A stretch of DNA of 50,892 nucleotides from Clostridiales bacterium (GTDB lineage Bacteria; Bacillota; DSM-16504; Desulfitibacterales; JAICDB01). The stretch spans positions 1 through 50,892 of the forward strand of contig JAICDB010000014.1 in NCBI GenBank assembly GCA_020063565.1, in the 5' to 3' direction. Position 1 is the first letter of the stretch. Each line of letters begins with the position of its first letter. A program made the position numbers and the translations under genes. Shown piece by piece: positions 15,604 to 24,591 of the stretch. The notes beneath the pieces were generated by a model that was not told the origin of the DNA, searched no databases, and worked only from the letters and a program-made list of their open reading frames with translations.

Positions 15604-17249
15604 AACAGAATCTGATTTTTATAGGATTATCCGGTTCAGGTAAGACAACAGTTGGTAAGTATGTTTCAGAGAATCTTGGACTGCCTTTTTTGAACACGGA
15701 TGTTTTAATAGAAGAAACACTGGGAGAAAGTATTCCGGAAATATTTTCCCAAAAAGGCGAGCAAGCATTTCGGGCGGTTGAAAGGGAAATAGTGGGCAAG
15801 GCCTCGGAAATTAGAAAGGCAGTAATTGCTACTGGAGGAGGCGCCTGGATTCACCCGGAAAGCAGAAAGCTTTTAAAGGAAAGCGGTACTGTAATTTATT
15901 TAACATGCAGTTTGCAAGAATTATGGAGCAGGCTGCAAAAGACAGCTGAAAAAAGGCCCCTTTTACAAAAGGGGTTTGTAAGCCTTGAAAAACTGCATAA
16001 TGAGCGCCATAAAATATATGAGGAAGCTCATTATGTATTGGATACCACAGGTAAGTCACCGGAAGAAATATGGCAGGAGCTTTCACAAAAATTGGGAATT
16101 AAAAAGATTAAAAAGCAGCCCCGGCTTCCGAGAAAAGAAATTACGGTTGAAACTACCGGAAAGAGCTACCCTGTTCTTATAGAGAGTGGAATAAGATTTA
16201 ATATAGGTACTTTTTTAGAAGAAAAATTTTGTTCAGCTGTAAGAAAGAAGCCAAGGTTATTTTTAATTACTAATCCCTTTGTAAAGGCCATTTGTGGAGA
16301 GGTTATTTTACAGGATTTGCATGACCGGGGTTTTAAAACTTCCTGTTTTATCCTGCCAGAGGGCGAACAACACAAAAATCTGGATTGGGTTAGGGTAGCA
16401 TATGGGCAGCTTGCTCAGGAAGGCTTCGATAGGGGAGATATAATTATTGGACTGGGAGGAGGTGTGATAGGTGATTTTGCGGGGTTTGTTGCCGCCACCT
16501 ATATGCGTGGCATGTCCCTGGTGCAGGTACCTACCACACTTTTAGCCCAAGTGGATGCAAGCATTGGCGGAAAAACTGCGGTTAACCTCCCTGAAGGCAA
16601 GAATCTCGTAGGCGCATTTTACCAGCCTGATGCTGTTCTGGTAGATCTAGATTTGTTACAGCATTTATCAGATCATCACTATCGCCAGGGACTGGCGGAA
16701 TGTATAAAGTACGGCATCCTGGGTGACATAGAGCTTTTTGAGTTTTTCGAAAAAAATATTTTTGAAATCAAGTCCCGTAATCCTAAAAGTCTCCACACAA
16801 TTGTCTCGAAATGTTGTTTAAATAAAGCCAAGATTGTAGCTGAAGATGAGAAGGAAAAGGGGTTACGGGCAGTGTTAAACCTGGGGCATACAGTAGGTCA
16901 TGCTCTGGAGGCAACCGTTGGGTATGGTAAGCTTGGACATGGTGATGCAGTTGGTCTTGGTGTGAGAGCTGAAGGTTTTTTGAGCAGCAGGCTGGGTAAG
17001 CTTACTTCCGGATCCTTGACTAGAATAGAAAAATTACTGGATGCTTTAGAATTTCCCAGAAAAGTCAAATTTTCCCCGGATACGGCCATGACGTTTCTGG
17101 AAAGGGATAAAAAGAAGAGCAGAGGTGAAATCAGGTTTGCTTTACCTGCCGAGATTGGAAGAGTTGAGATAGAAGGTGGGATAAATCCTCACCTGGTAAA
17201 GGAAGCATTTCAGTATGTTGGAGTTGGAGATAATGAATCAAAAGTTTAA
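15594..17249 (+). CDS. aroKB: Fused shikimate kinase / 3-dehydroquinate synthase
   Basis: One 551-aa frame joins two pathway enzymes. Residues 1-170 are shikimate kinase (Walker A GLSGSGKTT near 10, TDVLIEE, ATGGGAW near 78). Residues 180-551 are dehydroquinate synthase (PEGEQHKN, GGGVIGDFAGFVAATYMRG, LVQVPTTLLAQVDASIGGKT, LNLGHTVGHALE metal site). The join has no stop or start signal. ATG 15594 is preferred over 15585 because GGGAGGGG is then 9 bases away. The fusion keeps steps 2 and 5 of the pathway in one chain; the same fusion is known from Thermotoga. The 3' end overlaps tyrA by 17 bases. Confidence 0.93.
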   Translation: MSLKQNLIFIGLSGSGKTTVGKYVSENLGLPFLNTDVLIEETLGESIPEIFSQKGEQAFRAVEREIVGKASEIRKAVIATGGGAWIHPESRKLLKESGTVIYLTCSLQELWSRLQKTAEKRPLLQKGFVSLEKLHNERHKIYEEAHYVLDTTGKSPEEIWQELSQKLGIKKIKKQPRLPRKEITVETTGKSYPVLIESGIRFNIGTFLEEKFCSAVRKKPRLFLITNPFVKAICGEVILQDLHDRGFKTSCFILPEGEQHKNLDWVRVAYGQLAQEGFDRGDIIIGLGGGVIGDFAGFVAATYMRGMSLVQVPTTLLAQVDASIGGKTAVNLPEGKNLVGAFYQPDAVLVDLDLLQHLSDHHYRQGLAECIKYGILGDIELFEFFEKNIFEIKSRNPKSLHTIVSKCCLNKAKIVAEDEKEKGLRAVLNLGHTVGHALEATVGYGKLGHGDAVGLGVRAEGFLSSRLGKLTSGSLTRIEKLLDALEFPRKVKFSPDTAMTFLERDKKKSRGEIRFALPAEIGRVEIEGGINPHLVKEAFQYVGVGDNESKV

Positions 17250-18336
17250 AAAAGTAGTAATTATAGGATTAGGTCTTATTGGAGGGTCAATAGGACTTGC
17301 ATTAAAAAGAAGGGATTTCGCCCGTGAGATAGTTGGAATTGATAAGGATAGTAATATTCTGCAAAAAGCGCTGGAATTAGGTGCCATTGATAAAGCTGTT
17401 GACGATGCGTCTGTAGATCTTCGAGGTGCCGAGCTTATGATACTTGCGGTGCATTTGGATGCCATAGAAAGAGTGCTTAAAAAAGTAGCGCCCTTTATAC
17501 CTAAAGGGTGTATTGTAACGGATGTTACAAGTGTAAAGGAGAAGGCTATAGAAATAATAGAAAATATGTTGCCAAAAGACGTTTACTTTATAGGCGGGCA
17601 CCCTATGGCCGGCTCTGAGAGGGGCGGAATTGAAGCGGCAGACCCCTTTCTTTTTGAAAATGCAATTTATGTTTTAACTCCTGGTAAGAATAATTCCGGA
17701 GGAATAGTAGATACAATGAAAACCTTTATAAAAACACTGGGTGCCAAGCCACTTATTTTAGATCCTAAAAGACACGATTTTTTAGTTGCCTTGATAAGCC
17801 ATATGCCTCACATTGTCGCTGCTTCCCTTAATCTCACGGTAGCAGAGCTTGACCGTTCAAATGAAGCACTTGCACTTGCTGCGGGAGGCTTTCGGGATAC
17901 TACACGTATTGCATCCTCCCATCCTGAGATGTGGTCTTCCATCTGTACCGGGAATAGTGTAGAGTTATCCAGGGTACTTACTGCCATTAGGGATGTACTT
18001 GCCCGCTTTCAGCAGTTAATAGAACATGGGGAGCAGGATCAACTAAAGAATTGCCTGGAAGAGGCAAAGCGGATCAGGGATTCCTTACCCGACAGGCCGG
18101 GGCTTTTACCGAGGGTTTTTGAAATTATAGTTACATTACCCGATCGTCCTGGAGAAATAGGTAGGATAGGAACTCTCTTAGGTGATAATGGGATAAATAT
18201 TTCTGAAATTGAGATTCTCAGGGTACGGGAAGGTGACGGAGGAACTATGCGTCTGGCATTTTCCTGTGAAGAAGATGAGGTAAAGGCGCAGAAAATATTA
18301 CAAGAAGCAGGATATAAGGCAAGAAGACGGGTATAG
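17233..18336 (+). CDS. tyrA: Prephenate dehydrogenase with C-terminal ACT domain
   Basis: Makes 4-hydroxyphenylpyruvate from prephenate on the tyrosine branch. The 367-aa protein has an NAD-binding start (VVIIGLGLIGGSIG), GGHPMAGSERGG near residue 127, SHMPHIVA near 190, and a C-terminal ACT domain from about residue 297 (VTLPDRPGEIGRIGTLLGDN) for amino-acid feedback. The start overlaps the end of aroKB; GGAG occurs 10 bases before ATG 17233. No pheA is in the operon, although the leader appears to sense Phe. Confidence 0.93.
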   Translation: MNQKFKKVVIIGLGLIGGSIGLALKRRDFAREIVGIDKDSNILQKALELGAIDKAVDDASVDLRGAELMILAVHLDAIERVLKKVAPFIPKGCIVTDVTSVKEKAIEIIENMLPKDVYFIGGHPMAGSERGGIEAADPFLFENAIYVLTPGKNNSGGIVDTMKTFIKTLGAKPLILDPKRHDFLVALISHMPHIVAASLNLTVAELDRSNEALALAAGGFRDTTRIASSHPEMWSSICTGNSVELSRVLTAIRDVLARFQQLIEHGEQDQLKNCLEEAKRIRDSLPDRPGLLPRVFEIIVTLPDRPGEIGRIGTLLGDNGINISEIEILRVREGDGGTMRLAFSCEEDEVKAQKILQEAGYKARRRV

Positions 18337-18348
18337 GAGGGAATAGCA

Positions 18349-19638
18349 ATGGAAGTAAAGCTTGAGTTACACAACAGCTTACAAGGTGAAATAGAAGTAC
18401 CGGGTGATAAATCTATTTCCCACAGGGCGGTTATGCTGGGAAGCATTGCTGAAGGAACTACGGAAATTAGCAACTTTTTAGATGCCAAGGATCCCTGGTC
18501 TACAGTTAACTGTATGAGAAGTTTAGGTGTGGAGATAGATGGTGAAGGTTCAAACCTGAGAGTTCACGGTGTTGGGCTACAGGGACTTACAGAACCACAG
18601 GATGTGCTGGATGCAGGTAATTCAGGCACAACCATCAGGCTGATTTCAGGTATTCTGGCAGGACAGGATTTTCATTCCGTAATTACCGGAGATAATTCAT
18701 TGCGCAGGCGTCCCATGGGGAGGATAGCGCAACCTTTAAAGGAAATGGGGGCAAAGATAGACGGCCGAAACGGTGGAAATCTTGCTCCCCTTTCAATACG
18801 CGGTGGCAGCCTTAAAGGTATTGAATACCAGCTTAAGGTGGCAAGCGCGCAGGTAAAGTCTGCAATCCTTCTGGCAGGGCTCTTTGCGCAAGGCGAAACG
18901 GTTATTACAGAACCGGGGAATTCCAGGGACCATACAGAAAGAATGCTGACGGGTATGGGCTATCCTTTAAAAAAAGAAGGCAGAACTGTCACACTTCAGG
19001 GAGGGCATAGCTTAAAGGGGTTAAAAATACGGGTCCCCGGTGATTTTTCGTCTGCTGCTTTTTTCATGGTTGCTGCAAGTATTGTTGAAGGAAGTGATCT
19101 TACAATAAAAGGAGTCGGTTTAAATCCCACCAGGACCGGTCTCCTAAAGGTACTTAAAGAAATGGGGGCGGAAATTAAAGTTGCCAATGAAAGACTAAGT
19201 GGCGGAGAGCCTGTGGCTGATTTAATGGTCAAGGGTAGTAAGCTCAGGGCTGTAGAAGTGGGAGGAGATATAATTCCTACCATGATAGACGAAATTCCTG
19301 TACTGGCAGTAGCTGCGGCAGTAGCCGAGGGGAAAACCGTAATCAGGGATGCTGCTGAGTTAAAGGTGAAAGAAAGTAATAGGATAAGTACTATTGCTCA
19401 AGAATTAGCTAAGATGGGAGCAGACATTAAGGAGCTTTCGGACGGGTTAGAAATATCAGGTGGAAGAAAATTAAAGGGTACAGTATGCCATAGTCACGAT
19501 GACCACCGTATAGCAATGGCCCTGGCAGTTGCAAGCCTGGTTGCCGAAGGAGAAACTGTTATTACCTCCTGGGACTCTGTTGAAATTTCTTTCCCCGGTT
19601 TTCTTGATTTATTGAAGAAATGCCTGGCTGTTCAGTAA
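18349..19638 (+). CDS. aroA: 3-phosphoshikimate 1-carboxyvinyltransferase (EPSP synthase)
   Basis: Adds enolpyruvate to shikimate 3-phosphate. The 429-aa protein has PGDKSISHRA near residue 18, LDAGNSGTTIRLISG near 87 and GDNSLRRRPMGRI near 112, ending with HDDHRIAMA. The GNSGTT form of the PEP loop, in place of GNAGTA, is that of class II enzymes, which are often less sensitive to glyphosate (family knowledge). Last gene of the aro operon; aroE and aroD/Q are absent and must lie elsewhere. Confidence 0.95.
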   Translation: MEVKLELHNSLQGEIEVPGDKSISHRAVMLGSIAEGTTEISNFLDAKDPWSTVNCMRSLGVEIDGEGSNLRVHGVGLQGLTEPQDVLDAGNSGTTIRLISGILAGQDFHSVITGDNSLRRRPMGRIAQPLKEMGAKIDGRNGGNLAPLSIRGGSLKGIEYQLKVASAQVKSAILLAGLFAQGETVITEPGNSRDHTERMLTGMGYPLKKEGRTVTLQGGHSLKGLKIRVPGDFSSAAFFMVAASIVEGSDLTIKGVGLNPTRTGLLKVLKEMGAEIKVANERLSGGEPVADLMVKGSKLRAVEVGGDIIPTMIDEIPVLAVAAAVAEGKTVIRDAAELKVKESNRISTIAQELAKMGADIKELSDGLEISGGRKLKGTVCHSHDDHRIAMALAVASLVAEGETVITSWDSVEISFPGFLDLLKKCLAVQ

Positions 19639-19693
19639 TAAAAAAACTATTATCCAGAGACAATAATAAAAAAATCTCTCTGGAGTGATTAAG

Positions 19694-19838
19694 ATGCAAA
19701 TAACTGACATGGTGGGTGCATTCTCTACGGAATGATGAATGAACATTTAAAAAACATTAAAAATGATACCGAAAAGTATGATAAAACACTGCAAATGTTA
19801 TTGCCGGCAACCGAGGTTGAAATAATTTTTTTAAAAGA
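19694..19838 (+). pseudogene. Possible small frameshifted gene
   Basis: ATG 19694 starts MQITDMVGAFSTE and stops at 19733. One base out of step, the reading continues YGMMNEHLKNIKNDTEKYDK and then LQMLLPATEVEIIF up to the terminator at 19840. A single-base change near 19721 would join both parts into a protein of about 48 aa. TGGAGTGA precedes the first ATG. I do not recognise the protein; it could be chance. Confidence 0.25.
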
Positions 19839-19839
19839 A

Positions 19840-19889
19840 AGCTACGATAGTAACCACTTTAAAATTACTATTGTAGCTTCTATTTTTTT
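19840..19889. terminator. Bidirectional terminator
   Basis: AGCTACGATAGTAA and TTACTATTGTAGCT form a 14-bp stem (one G-T pair) with an 11-base loop. Ts follow on the + strand and A-rich DNA precedes it, giving a U-tract on the - strand too. It serves the aro operon side and the convergent - strand gene. Confidence 0.85.
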
Positions 19890-20338
19890 CTCAACCTTTT
19901 ATTGGTATCGTTTATTTTTTGTTCTATTTTTCTGGGGAGTATCTCCTTAAATCTTCTGGAGGTTTCCGGATCAGCAATTTCTTCAATTGTCTGGATAATT
20001 TCATCTCCAAATTCTTTCATACTCTGTCTTAAGGTCTCGGTAATTTTTTCTATATCTATGTCACTTATTTTGTCATCTACGTTATGAATTTTTTCATCGA
20101 CCTTGGCCAGTGTTTCATTCATTCTGCTGTATAATTCTTGAAAGCTGGTGTTTTGAATTAATGATATTCCTATTGCAATTAAAGCTAAAGATATTGATGT
20201 AAGACTTGTTGCAAATGAAAAATAACTTATAAGTTCTTTGTTATTTCCTAATTTTGTAGTCAAGAGAGCTATTATAATACCAAATAAAATTATGACAACC
20301 CATTTCCAGTCCCGTGGCGTCCAGTTAAACTTCCCCAT
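19880..20338 (-). CDS. Two-helix membrane protein with coiled-coil tail, unknown
   Basis: The 152-aa protein has a short cytosolic start (MGKFNWTPRDWKW), membrane helices at about residues 13-28 and 37-62, then a soluble, heptad-like charged region (MNETLAKVDEKIHNVDDKI and on) likely to form a coiled coil. No enzymatic motif is seen. It stands alone between two terminators. Function unknown; the shape suits a membrane-anchored scaffold or small sensor-like protein. Confidence 0.6.
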   Translation of the reverse strand: MGKFNWTPRDWKWVVIILFGIIIALLTTKLGNNKELISYFSFATSLTSISLALIAIGISLIQNTSFQELYSRMNETLAKVDEKIHNVDDKISDIDIEKITETLRQSMKEFGDEIIQTIEEIADPETSRRFKEILPRKIEQKINDTNKRLRKK

Positions 20339-20454
20339 CTATTTCCCCTCCCCACATAATACTATAAAAGAGCCGGTTTTCTATACATTATATTAAGAAA
20401 AGCTGATAATATTTCAGGAAAACATGGATCGAGATAGATAAGGATTAAATTTTT

Positions 20455-20485
20455 ATATAAAATAAAGAGCACCTTAAGGGTGCTC
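20455..20485 (-). terminator. Rho-independent terminator on - strand
   Basis: GAGCACC and GGTGCTC arms (20467-20485) are followed on the - strand by a T-rich tract. It ends the membrane-protein gene that stops at 20491. Confidence 0.8.
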
Positions 20486-20490
20486 CTCAA

Positions 20491-20946
20491 CTAGCTGACT
20501 TTTTGCTCAATATTATAATATCTTTCTATGAACCAGGCTGCAACAATTCCAAATATTGTGTTGCTCACCAAAATAACAAAATTTGGTAGTGGGCTGATTT
20601 CATAAATATTTGTGACATTAAACTGTATTATTCCGCCGTAAAGAATGACATGAATCAAAATACCATATATTGCCCCTTTGATGATTCCATAATCCTTTCC
20701 AGCTAACCTGAATATGTATACTAAAAGTACTCCCAAAAGCGCACCATTTGCAAAATCCGTAACATAACCTAAAAATAATGCTAGAGGATTGTTAACAAAT
20801 TCCTGAGGCATAAACAATCCCAGGGCAAAATGAACAAACATGTAATCCAGCCAGCCCATAAGTTGCCCTATCCAAGCTACAACAAGCTTAATAAAGTTTG
20901 CTATAAGACCGGCAAGAACTCCGTAAATAATTGAATCTCTGTGCAT
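20491..20946 (-). CDS. Multi-pass membrane protein, unknown (DUF6789-like)
   Basis: The 151-aa protein has about four hydrophobic helices: a glycine-rich first one (YGVLAGLIANFIKLVVAWI), one near residue 60 (FANGALLGVLLVYIF), one near 90 (GAIYGILIHVILYGG) and one near 125 (ILVSNTIFGIVAAWFI). The start is the ATG with GGAGGTAG 7 bases upstream; a TTG earlier falls within that site. It resembles small uncharacterised Firmicute membrane proteins, which I link to DUF6789 from memory only. It has its own terminator, so it is monocistronic. Confidence 0.65.
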   Translation of the reverse strand: MHRDSIIYGVLAGLIANFIKLVVAWIGQLMGWLDYMFVHFALGLFMPQEFVNNPLALFLGYVTDFANGALLGVLLVYIFRLAGKDYGIIKGAIYGILIHVILYGGIIQFNVTNIYEISPLPNFVILVSNTIFGIVAAWFIERYYNIEQKVS

Positions 20947-21172
20947 AATTGCTACCTCCAAATTTTAAAGTACATATTTATGTTTCATAAAATGAGAGAA
21001 AAATATGCAGGTCTAAGAAGTTAATTTAAAAAATAAAAAATCATTGTTTGTTATTTAATGAGTCGCTGATTTCTTTATAAATTTCGACTTTTTTCCTATA
21101 TTTGCAGGACTTTGAGAAGTTTTAGAAGAATAAAAATCACTTATGCACACAATTTAACTGGGGGTTTTTGAA

Positions 21173-21760
21173 GTGGAGTTTTCTAAACCCACGGCTGAAG
21201 AATTACTGCAGGAGTTAAAGGAATATTGTCTAAAATGTAATAAATGCCCTTTAAGGGAGGGTTGCAAGCAAGTTGTTTTTGGAGAAGGTAACCCTGAGGC
21301 AGATATAATGCTGATAGGAGAAGGGCCTGGGGCTAGAGAGGATGAACTGGGCATGCCCTTTGTGGGCGCTGCCGGGCAGCTTCTGGATAAAATACTGGCT
21401 GCCATTGACCTCAAAAGAGAAGAGGTCTACATCGCAAATGTGGTAAAGTGCAGGCCTCCTGGAAATCGTGTTCCGACCCGCAAGGAAGCTGCAGTATGCA
21501 AACCCTATTTAGAAGCGCAGGTTGCAATTATTCAACCTAAAATTGTCGTATGTATGGGCGCTTCAGCAGCGCGTTACTTTTTAGATTATCAAGGCGGTAT
21601 TACCAGTATCCGCGGCAGGTGGATAGAAAAAGACGGTTTAATGGTGATGCCAACCTTTCACCCGGCAGCGCTTTTAAGGGATGCTTCCAAAAAGAAACCT
21701 GCCTGGCTGGATTTTCAAAAGGTCCAGGAAAGATTTCTGAAACTGCAAAATAACGGGTAA
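21173..21760 (+). CDS. Family 4 uracil-DNA glycosylase with 4Fe-4S cluster
   Basis: Removes uracil from DNA. The 195-aa protein has the cluster cysteines CLKCNKCPL near residue 18 and two more near 100 and 116 (VVKCRPPGN, AAVCKPYL), the catalytic loop GEGPGAREDELGMPFVG near 46, and the C-terminal TFHPAALLRD. The GTG start follows GGGGGTT. It is 80 bases upstream of the t6A genes and could share their transcript. Confidence 0.9.
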   Translation: MEFSKPTAEELLQELKEYCLKCNKCPLREGCKQVVFGEGNPEADIMLIGEGPGAREDELGMPFVGAAGQLLDKILAAIDLKREEVYIANVVKCRPPGNRVPTRKEAAVCKPYLEAQVAIIQPKIVVCMGASAARYFLDYQGGITSIRGRWIEKDGLMVMPTFHPAALLRDASKKKPAWLDFQKVQERFLKLQNNG

Positions 21761-21841
21761 TAAAACGAAGATTAAGGTTAATATATTTGATGTTGGTTAA
21801 TATTAGTATTAGTGGATTTATGTGAACGAAGGGGTGAAACT

Positions 21842-22330
21842 TTGCAGGAATTTGTACTTAATAGCGTTGAAGAAACTCAAAGCTTTGGAATACAATTGGG
21901 AAAGCTCCTTTTTCCAGGCAGCATAGTTTTGCTATATGGCGATCTTGGAACCGGTAAGACCACCTTAACTAAAGGAATTGCAAAGGGTTTGGGAATAACT
22001 GTCCCTGTTACAAGCCCTACATTCACCATAGTTCAAGAATATGGGGGAGGAAGGCTTCCCTTATATCATATAGATACATATCGTTTGGGAGATCCTGATG
22101 AACTTTTGGAAATAGGTATTGAAGAATATTTGAACTCTTCCGGAGTTACTGTCATAGAATGGCCTGAAGTAATTTCTGATTTTTTACCCGGTGAATACCT
22201 TGAATTATCCCTGGCAAGGGCAGAATCAATTACAAATGATGTAAGAATTCTTTCTGTGAAAGGTACCGGTGAAAATCACTTGAATATTGTGAAGGAGATG
22301 GTAAAGGGTGCTGGTACTGGGAATAGATAG
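21842..22330 (+). CDS. tsaE: tRNA t6A biosynthesis ATPase TsaE
   Basis: Energises the TsaB-TsaD complex that adds threonylcarbamoyl to A37 of ANN-reading tRNAs. The roughly 162-aa protein has the P-loop GDLGTGKTTLTKGIAKGLG and TSPTFTIVQEY, YHIDTYRL and VIEWPE motifs. TTG 21842 is preferred: GAAGGGGTG lies just upstream and the product then starts MQEFVLNS, as in homologues. Its end overlaps tsaB by 23 bases. Confidence 0.92.
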   Translation: MQEFVLNSVEETQSFGIQLGKLLFPGSIVLLYGDLGTGKTTLTKGIAKGLGITVPVTSPTFTIVQEYGGGRLPLYHIDTYRLGDPDELLEIGIEEYLNSSGVTVIEWPEVISDFLPGEYLELSLARAESITNDVRILSVKGTGENHLNIVKEMVKGAGTGNR

Positions 22331-23060
22331 TGCAACACCTGTTTCCACAGTAGCTTTAGCTGATTCAGAAAAGCTTGTGGCGGAAATTTTTTATAATACT
22401 CAAAAAACACATTCAGAACGTTTAATGCCTATGATAGATAATATGTTGAAGGAAGTCCATTTACAAATAACTGATATCGATGGCTTTGCAGTTGCCATAG
22501 GGCCCGGTTCTTTTACGGGACTTCGAATCGGTCTAGCCACAATAAAGGGCCTTGCACACGTTCTTCAAAAGCCTTTGGTTGGCATACCTACCCTGGATGG
22601 TTTGGCATATAATGTTCAAGGTGTATCGGGAATAATTTGTCCCATTTTGAATGCTCGCAAAAACGAAGTTTATACTGCACTGTATAATGGAAAAACTATG
22701 GACCTGCTGACAGAGTACCTGGCTGTTTCTCCTGAGAAATTGCTTGAAATTGTACGTGAAACTATGGGAGAGACATATGAAGATGTGATAATGTTAGGTG
22801 ATGGTGTACCCCTATTTAAAGAATTTTTTATGGAAAAATTAGGAGAAAGATTGAAATTTGTGAGCGCTGCCAGTAACCTGCCGCGTGCGGCACAAATTGC
22901 ACAGTTAGGTGTAGAAAAGCTGAAGAATGGTAAAGAGGATTCATTAATGAATTTAAAACCTTATTATATCCGCAAATCAGAGGCAGAAGTGCGCATCCAA
23001 AAAAAAGATGCGGGGGTAAAGAATAGTGAATGTACCGGAAACCTATTCAGTAAAAATTGA
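22308..23060 (+). CDS. tsaB: t6A complex subunit TsaB (YeaZ)
   Basis: The 250-aa protein has the ASKHA-type start LVLGIDSATPVSTVAL, THSERLMPMID near residue 35, and GPGSFTGLRIGLATIKGLA near 66. TsaB binds TsaD and is required for its activity. The GTG at 22308 lies inside tsaE, with AAGGAGATGG upstream, implying coupling. The C-terminal tail overlaps the rimI start by 35 bases. Confidence 0.93.
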   Translation: MLVLGIDSATPVSTVALADSEKLVAEIFYNTQKTHSERLMPMIDNMLKEVHLQITDIDGFAVAIGPGSFTGLRIGLATIKGLAHVLQKPLVGIPTLDGLAYNVQGVSGIICPILNARKNEVYTALYNGKTMDLLTEYLAVSPEKLLEIVRETMGETYEDVIMLGDGVPLFKEFFMEKLGERLKFVSAASNLPRAAQIAQLGVEKLKNGKEDSLMNLKPYYIRKSEAEVRIQKKDAGVKNSECTGNLFSKN

Positions 23061-23493
23061 AAAGATGACTCTGGAACATTTAGATGAGGTTATGGAAATA
23101 GAGAAACTTTCATACACTACCCCCTGGTCAAGAGAGGCTTTTGTTACAGAAGTACAAGATAATGATTTTGCAAAATATTTTGTTGCTCTACAGCATTCAG
23201 TCGTTATCGGCTATGCCGGAATGTGGATAATACTTGATGAATCCCATGTCACTACTATAGCCGTTCATCCTGATTTTAGAAAACAGGGTTTAGGCAGGCT
23301 GTTAATGACTACACTCATGAAGGAAGCAATTGTATTGGGAGCGGACAGAATAACCCTGGAAGTTAGACCCTCAAATACTTCGGCACGATCCCTTTACAAC
23401 AGCCTTGGATTTAAACCTGTAGGGGTAAGAAAGGGCTACTACACCGACAATAATGAGGATGCAATAATTATGTGGAAAAGTTTGAGGAGTTGA
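23026..23493 (+). CDS. rimI: GNAT N-acetyltransferase, ribosomal S18 type
   Basis: The 155-aa protein has the GNAT acetyl-CoA motif HPDFRKQGLGRLLMTTLMK near residue 85 and SARSLYNSLGFKPVGVR toward the end. In Escherichia coli RimI acetylates the N-terminus of ribosomal protein S18. It sits in the conserved tsaE-tsaB-rimI-tsaD order. GTG start within tsaB; tsaD starts 4 bases after its stop. Confidence 0.92.
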   Translation: MNVPETYSVKIEKMTLEHLDEVMEIEKLSYTTPWSREAFVTEVQDNDFAKYFVALQHSVVIGYAGMWIILDESHVTTIAVHPDFRKQGLGRLLMTTLMKEAIVLGADRITLEVRPSNTSARSLYNSLGFKPVGVRKGYYTDNNEDAIIMWKSLRS

Positions 23494-23497
23494 TGAC

Positions 23498-24508
23498 ATG
23501 GCAAAATACTTAACAATGGGTGTAGAAACAAGCTGCGACGAAACATCTGTAGCAATTGTAGAAGACGGCACAAAGGTGCTTTCCAATATAATATCAAGCC
23601 AGATTGAAACTCACCAACCATTTGGGGGAGTTGTACCTGAGATTGCATCAAGGAAGCATTTGGAAAGTATAACTCCTGTAGTGCAAAAGGCGCTGGATGA
23701 TGCCGGTGTGGGTTTTCAAGATATAAATATCATAGCAGTTACATACGGTCCCGGTCTCGTAGGGGCGCTTCTTGTTGGTGTTTCTGTCGCAAAAGCAATG
23801 GCGTATGCCTTAGATATTCCCTTAATAGGGGTGAACCATCTTGAAGGGCATGTTTATGCAAGTTTCTTGGAGCATAAATTTGATTTTCCTGTCTTATGCC
23901 TTGTTGTTTCCGGTGGGCATACAAGCCTTCTGCATTTAAAAGGACACGGTGATAAAGAACTGCTGGGGCAAACCAGGGATGACGCTGCCGGGGAAGCATT
24001 CGATAAAATAGCTCGCTACCTGGGCCTAGGGTACCCGGGTGGTCCTGCAATAGAAAAAGAAGCCCAAAAAGGAAATCCTCAAGCAATTGAATTTCCAAGG
24101 GCCTGGCTTGAAAAGGACAGTTTGGATTTTAGCTTTAGTGGCCTGAAATCAGCGGTTATAAATTATGTCCACAATGCAAAACAAAAGGGGCAGGAAGTAA
24201 ATAGGGCTGATGTAGCTGCCAGTTTTCAGCAGGCAGTTGTAGATGTACTTGTTGAAAAAACTGCTGTAGCGGCCCGGAAGGTCGGTACAGATACCGTAAT
24301 TTTAGCTGGAGGGGTGGCTGCGAACTCTTCTTTAAGGGAACAATTGACGGCTAGATTAAAAGAAGAGGGAAAAACAGTTTTTTTTCCATCACCGGTGTAC
24401 TGTACGGATAATGCAGCAATGATTGCCTGTGCAGGTTATTTCCGTTATAAAAGGGGAGAAGTAAGTGACCTGTATTTAAATGCAGTACCGGGGCTACCGT
24501 TCTGTTAA
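23498..24508 (+). CDS. tsaD: tRNA N6-adenosine threonylcarbamoyltransferase TsaD
   Basis: Catalytic subunit of the t6A complex. The 336-aa protein has ETSCDETSVAIVEDG, the iron-binding HLEGH near residue 112, VSGGHTSLL near 136, GEAFDKIAR near 165 and GGVAANSSLR near 270. Full length and unbroken. It ends the operon; the 290-base gap downstream holds the DnaA-box cluster. Confidence 0.96.
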   Translation: MAKYLTMGVETSCDETSVAIVEDGTKVLSNIISSQIETHQPFGGVVPEIASRKHLESITPVVQKALDDAGVGFQDINIIAVTYGPGLVGALLVGVSVAKAMAYALDIPLIGVNHLEGHVYASFLEHKFDFPVLCLVVSGGHTSLLHLKGHGDKELLGQTRDDAAGEAFDKIARYLGLGYPGGPAIEKEAQKGNPQAIEFPRAWLEKDSLDFSFSGLKSAVINYVHNAKQKGQEVNRADVAASFQQAVVDVLVEKTAVAARKVGTDTVILAGGVAANSSLREQLTARLKEEGKTVFFPSPVYCTDNAAMIACAGYFRYKRGEVSDLYLNAVPGLPFC

Positions 24509-24591
24509 GTGTCTTGCTGTACTTTGGGAGAATATTTGCTATGGTGAGTAATCAAAGCCACTTCAAATTTACAGAAGGAGAATATATGTTC

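Noticed and set aside
19732-19950. 72-aa frame running through the bidirectional terminator
   Set aside because: Its second half is simply translated terminator and the antisense of a - strand gene; only the part before 19840 could be coding.
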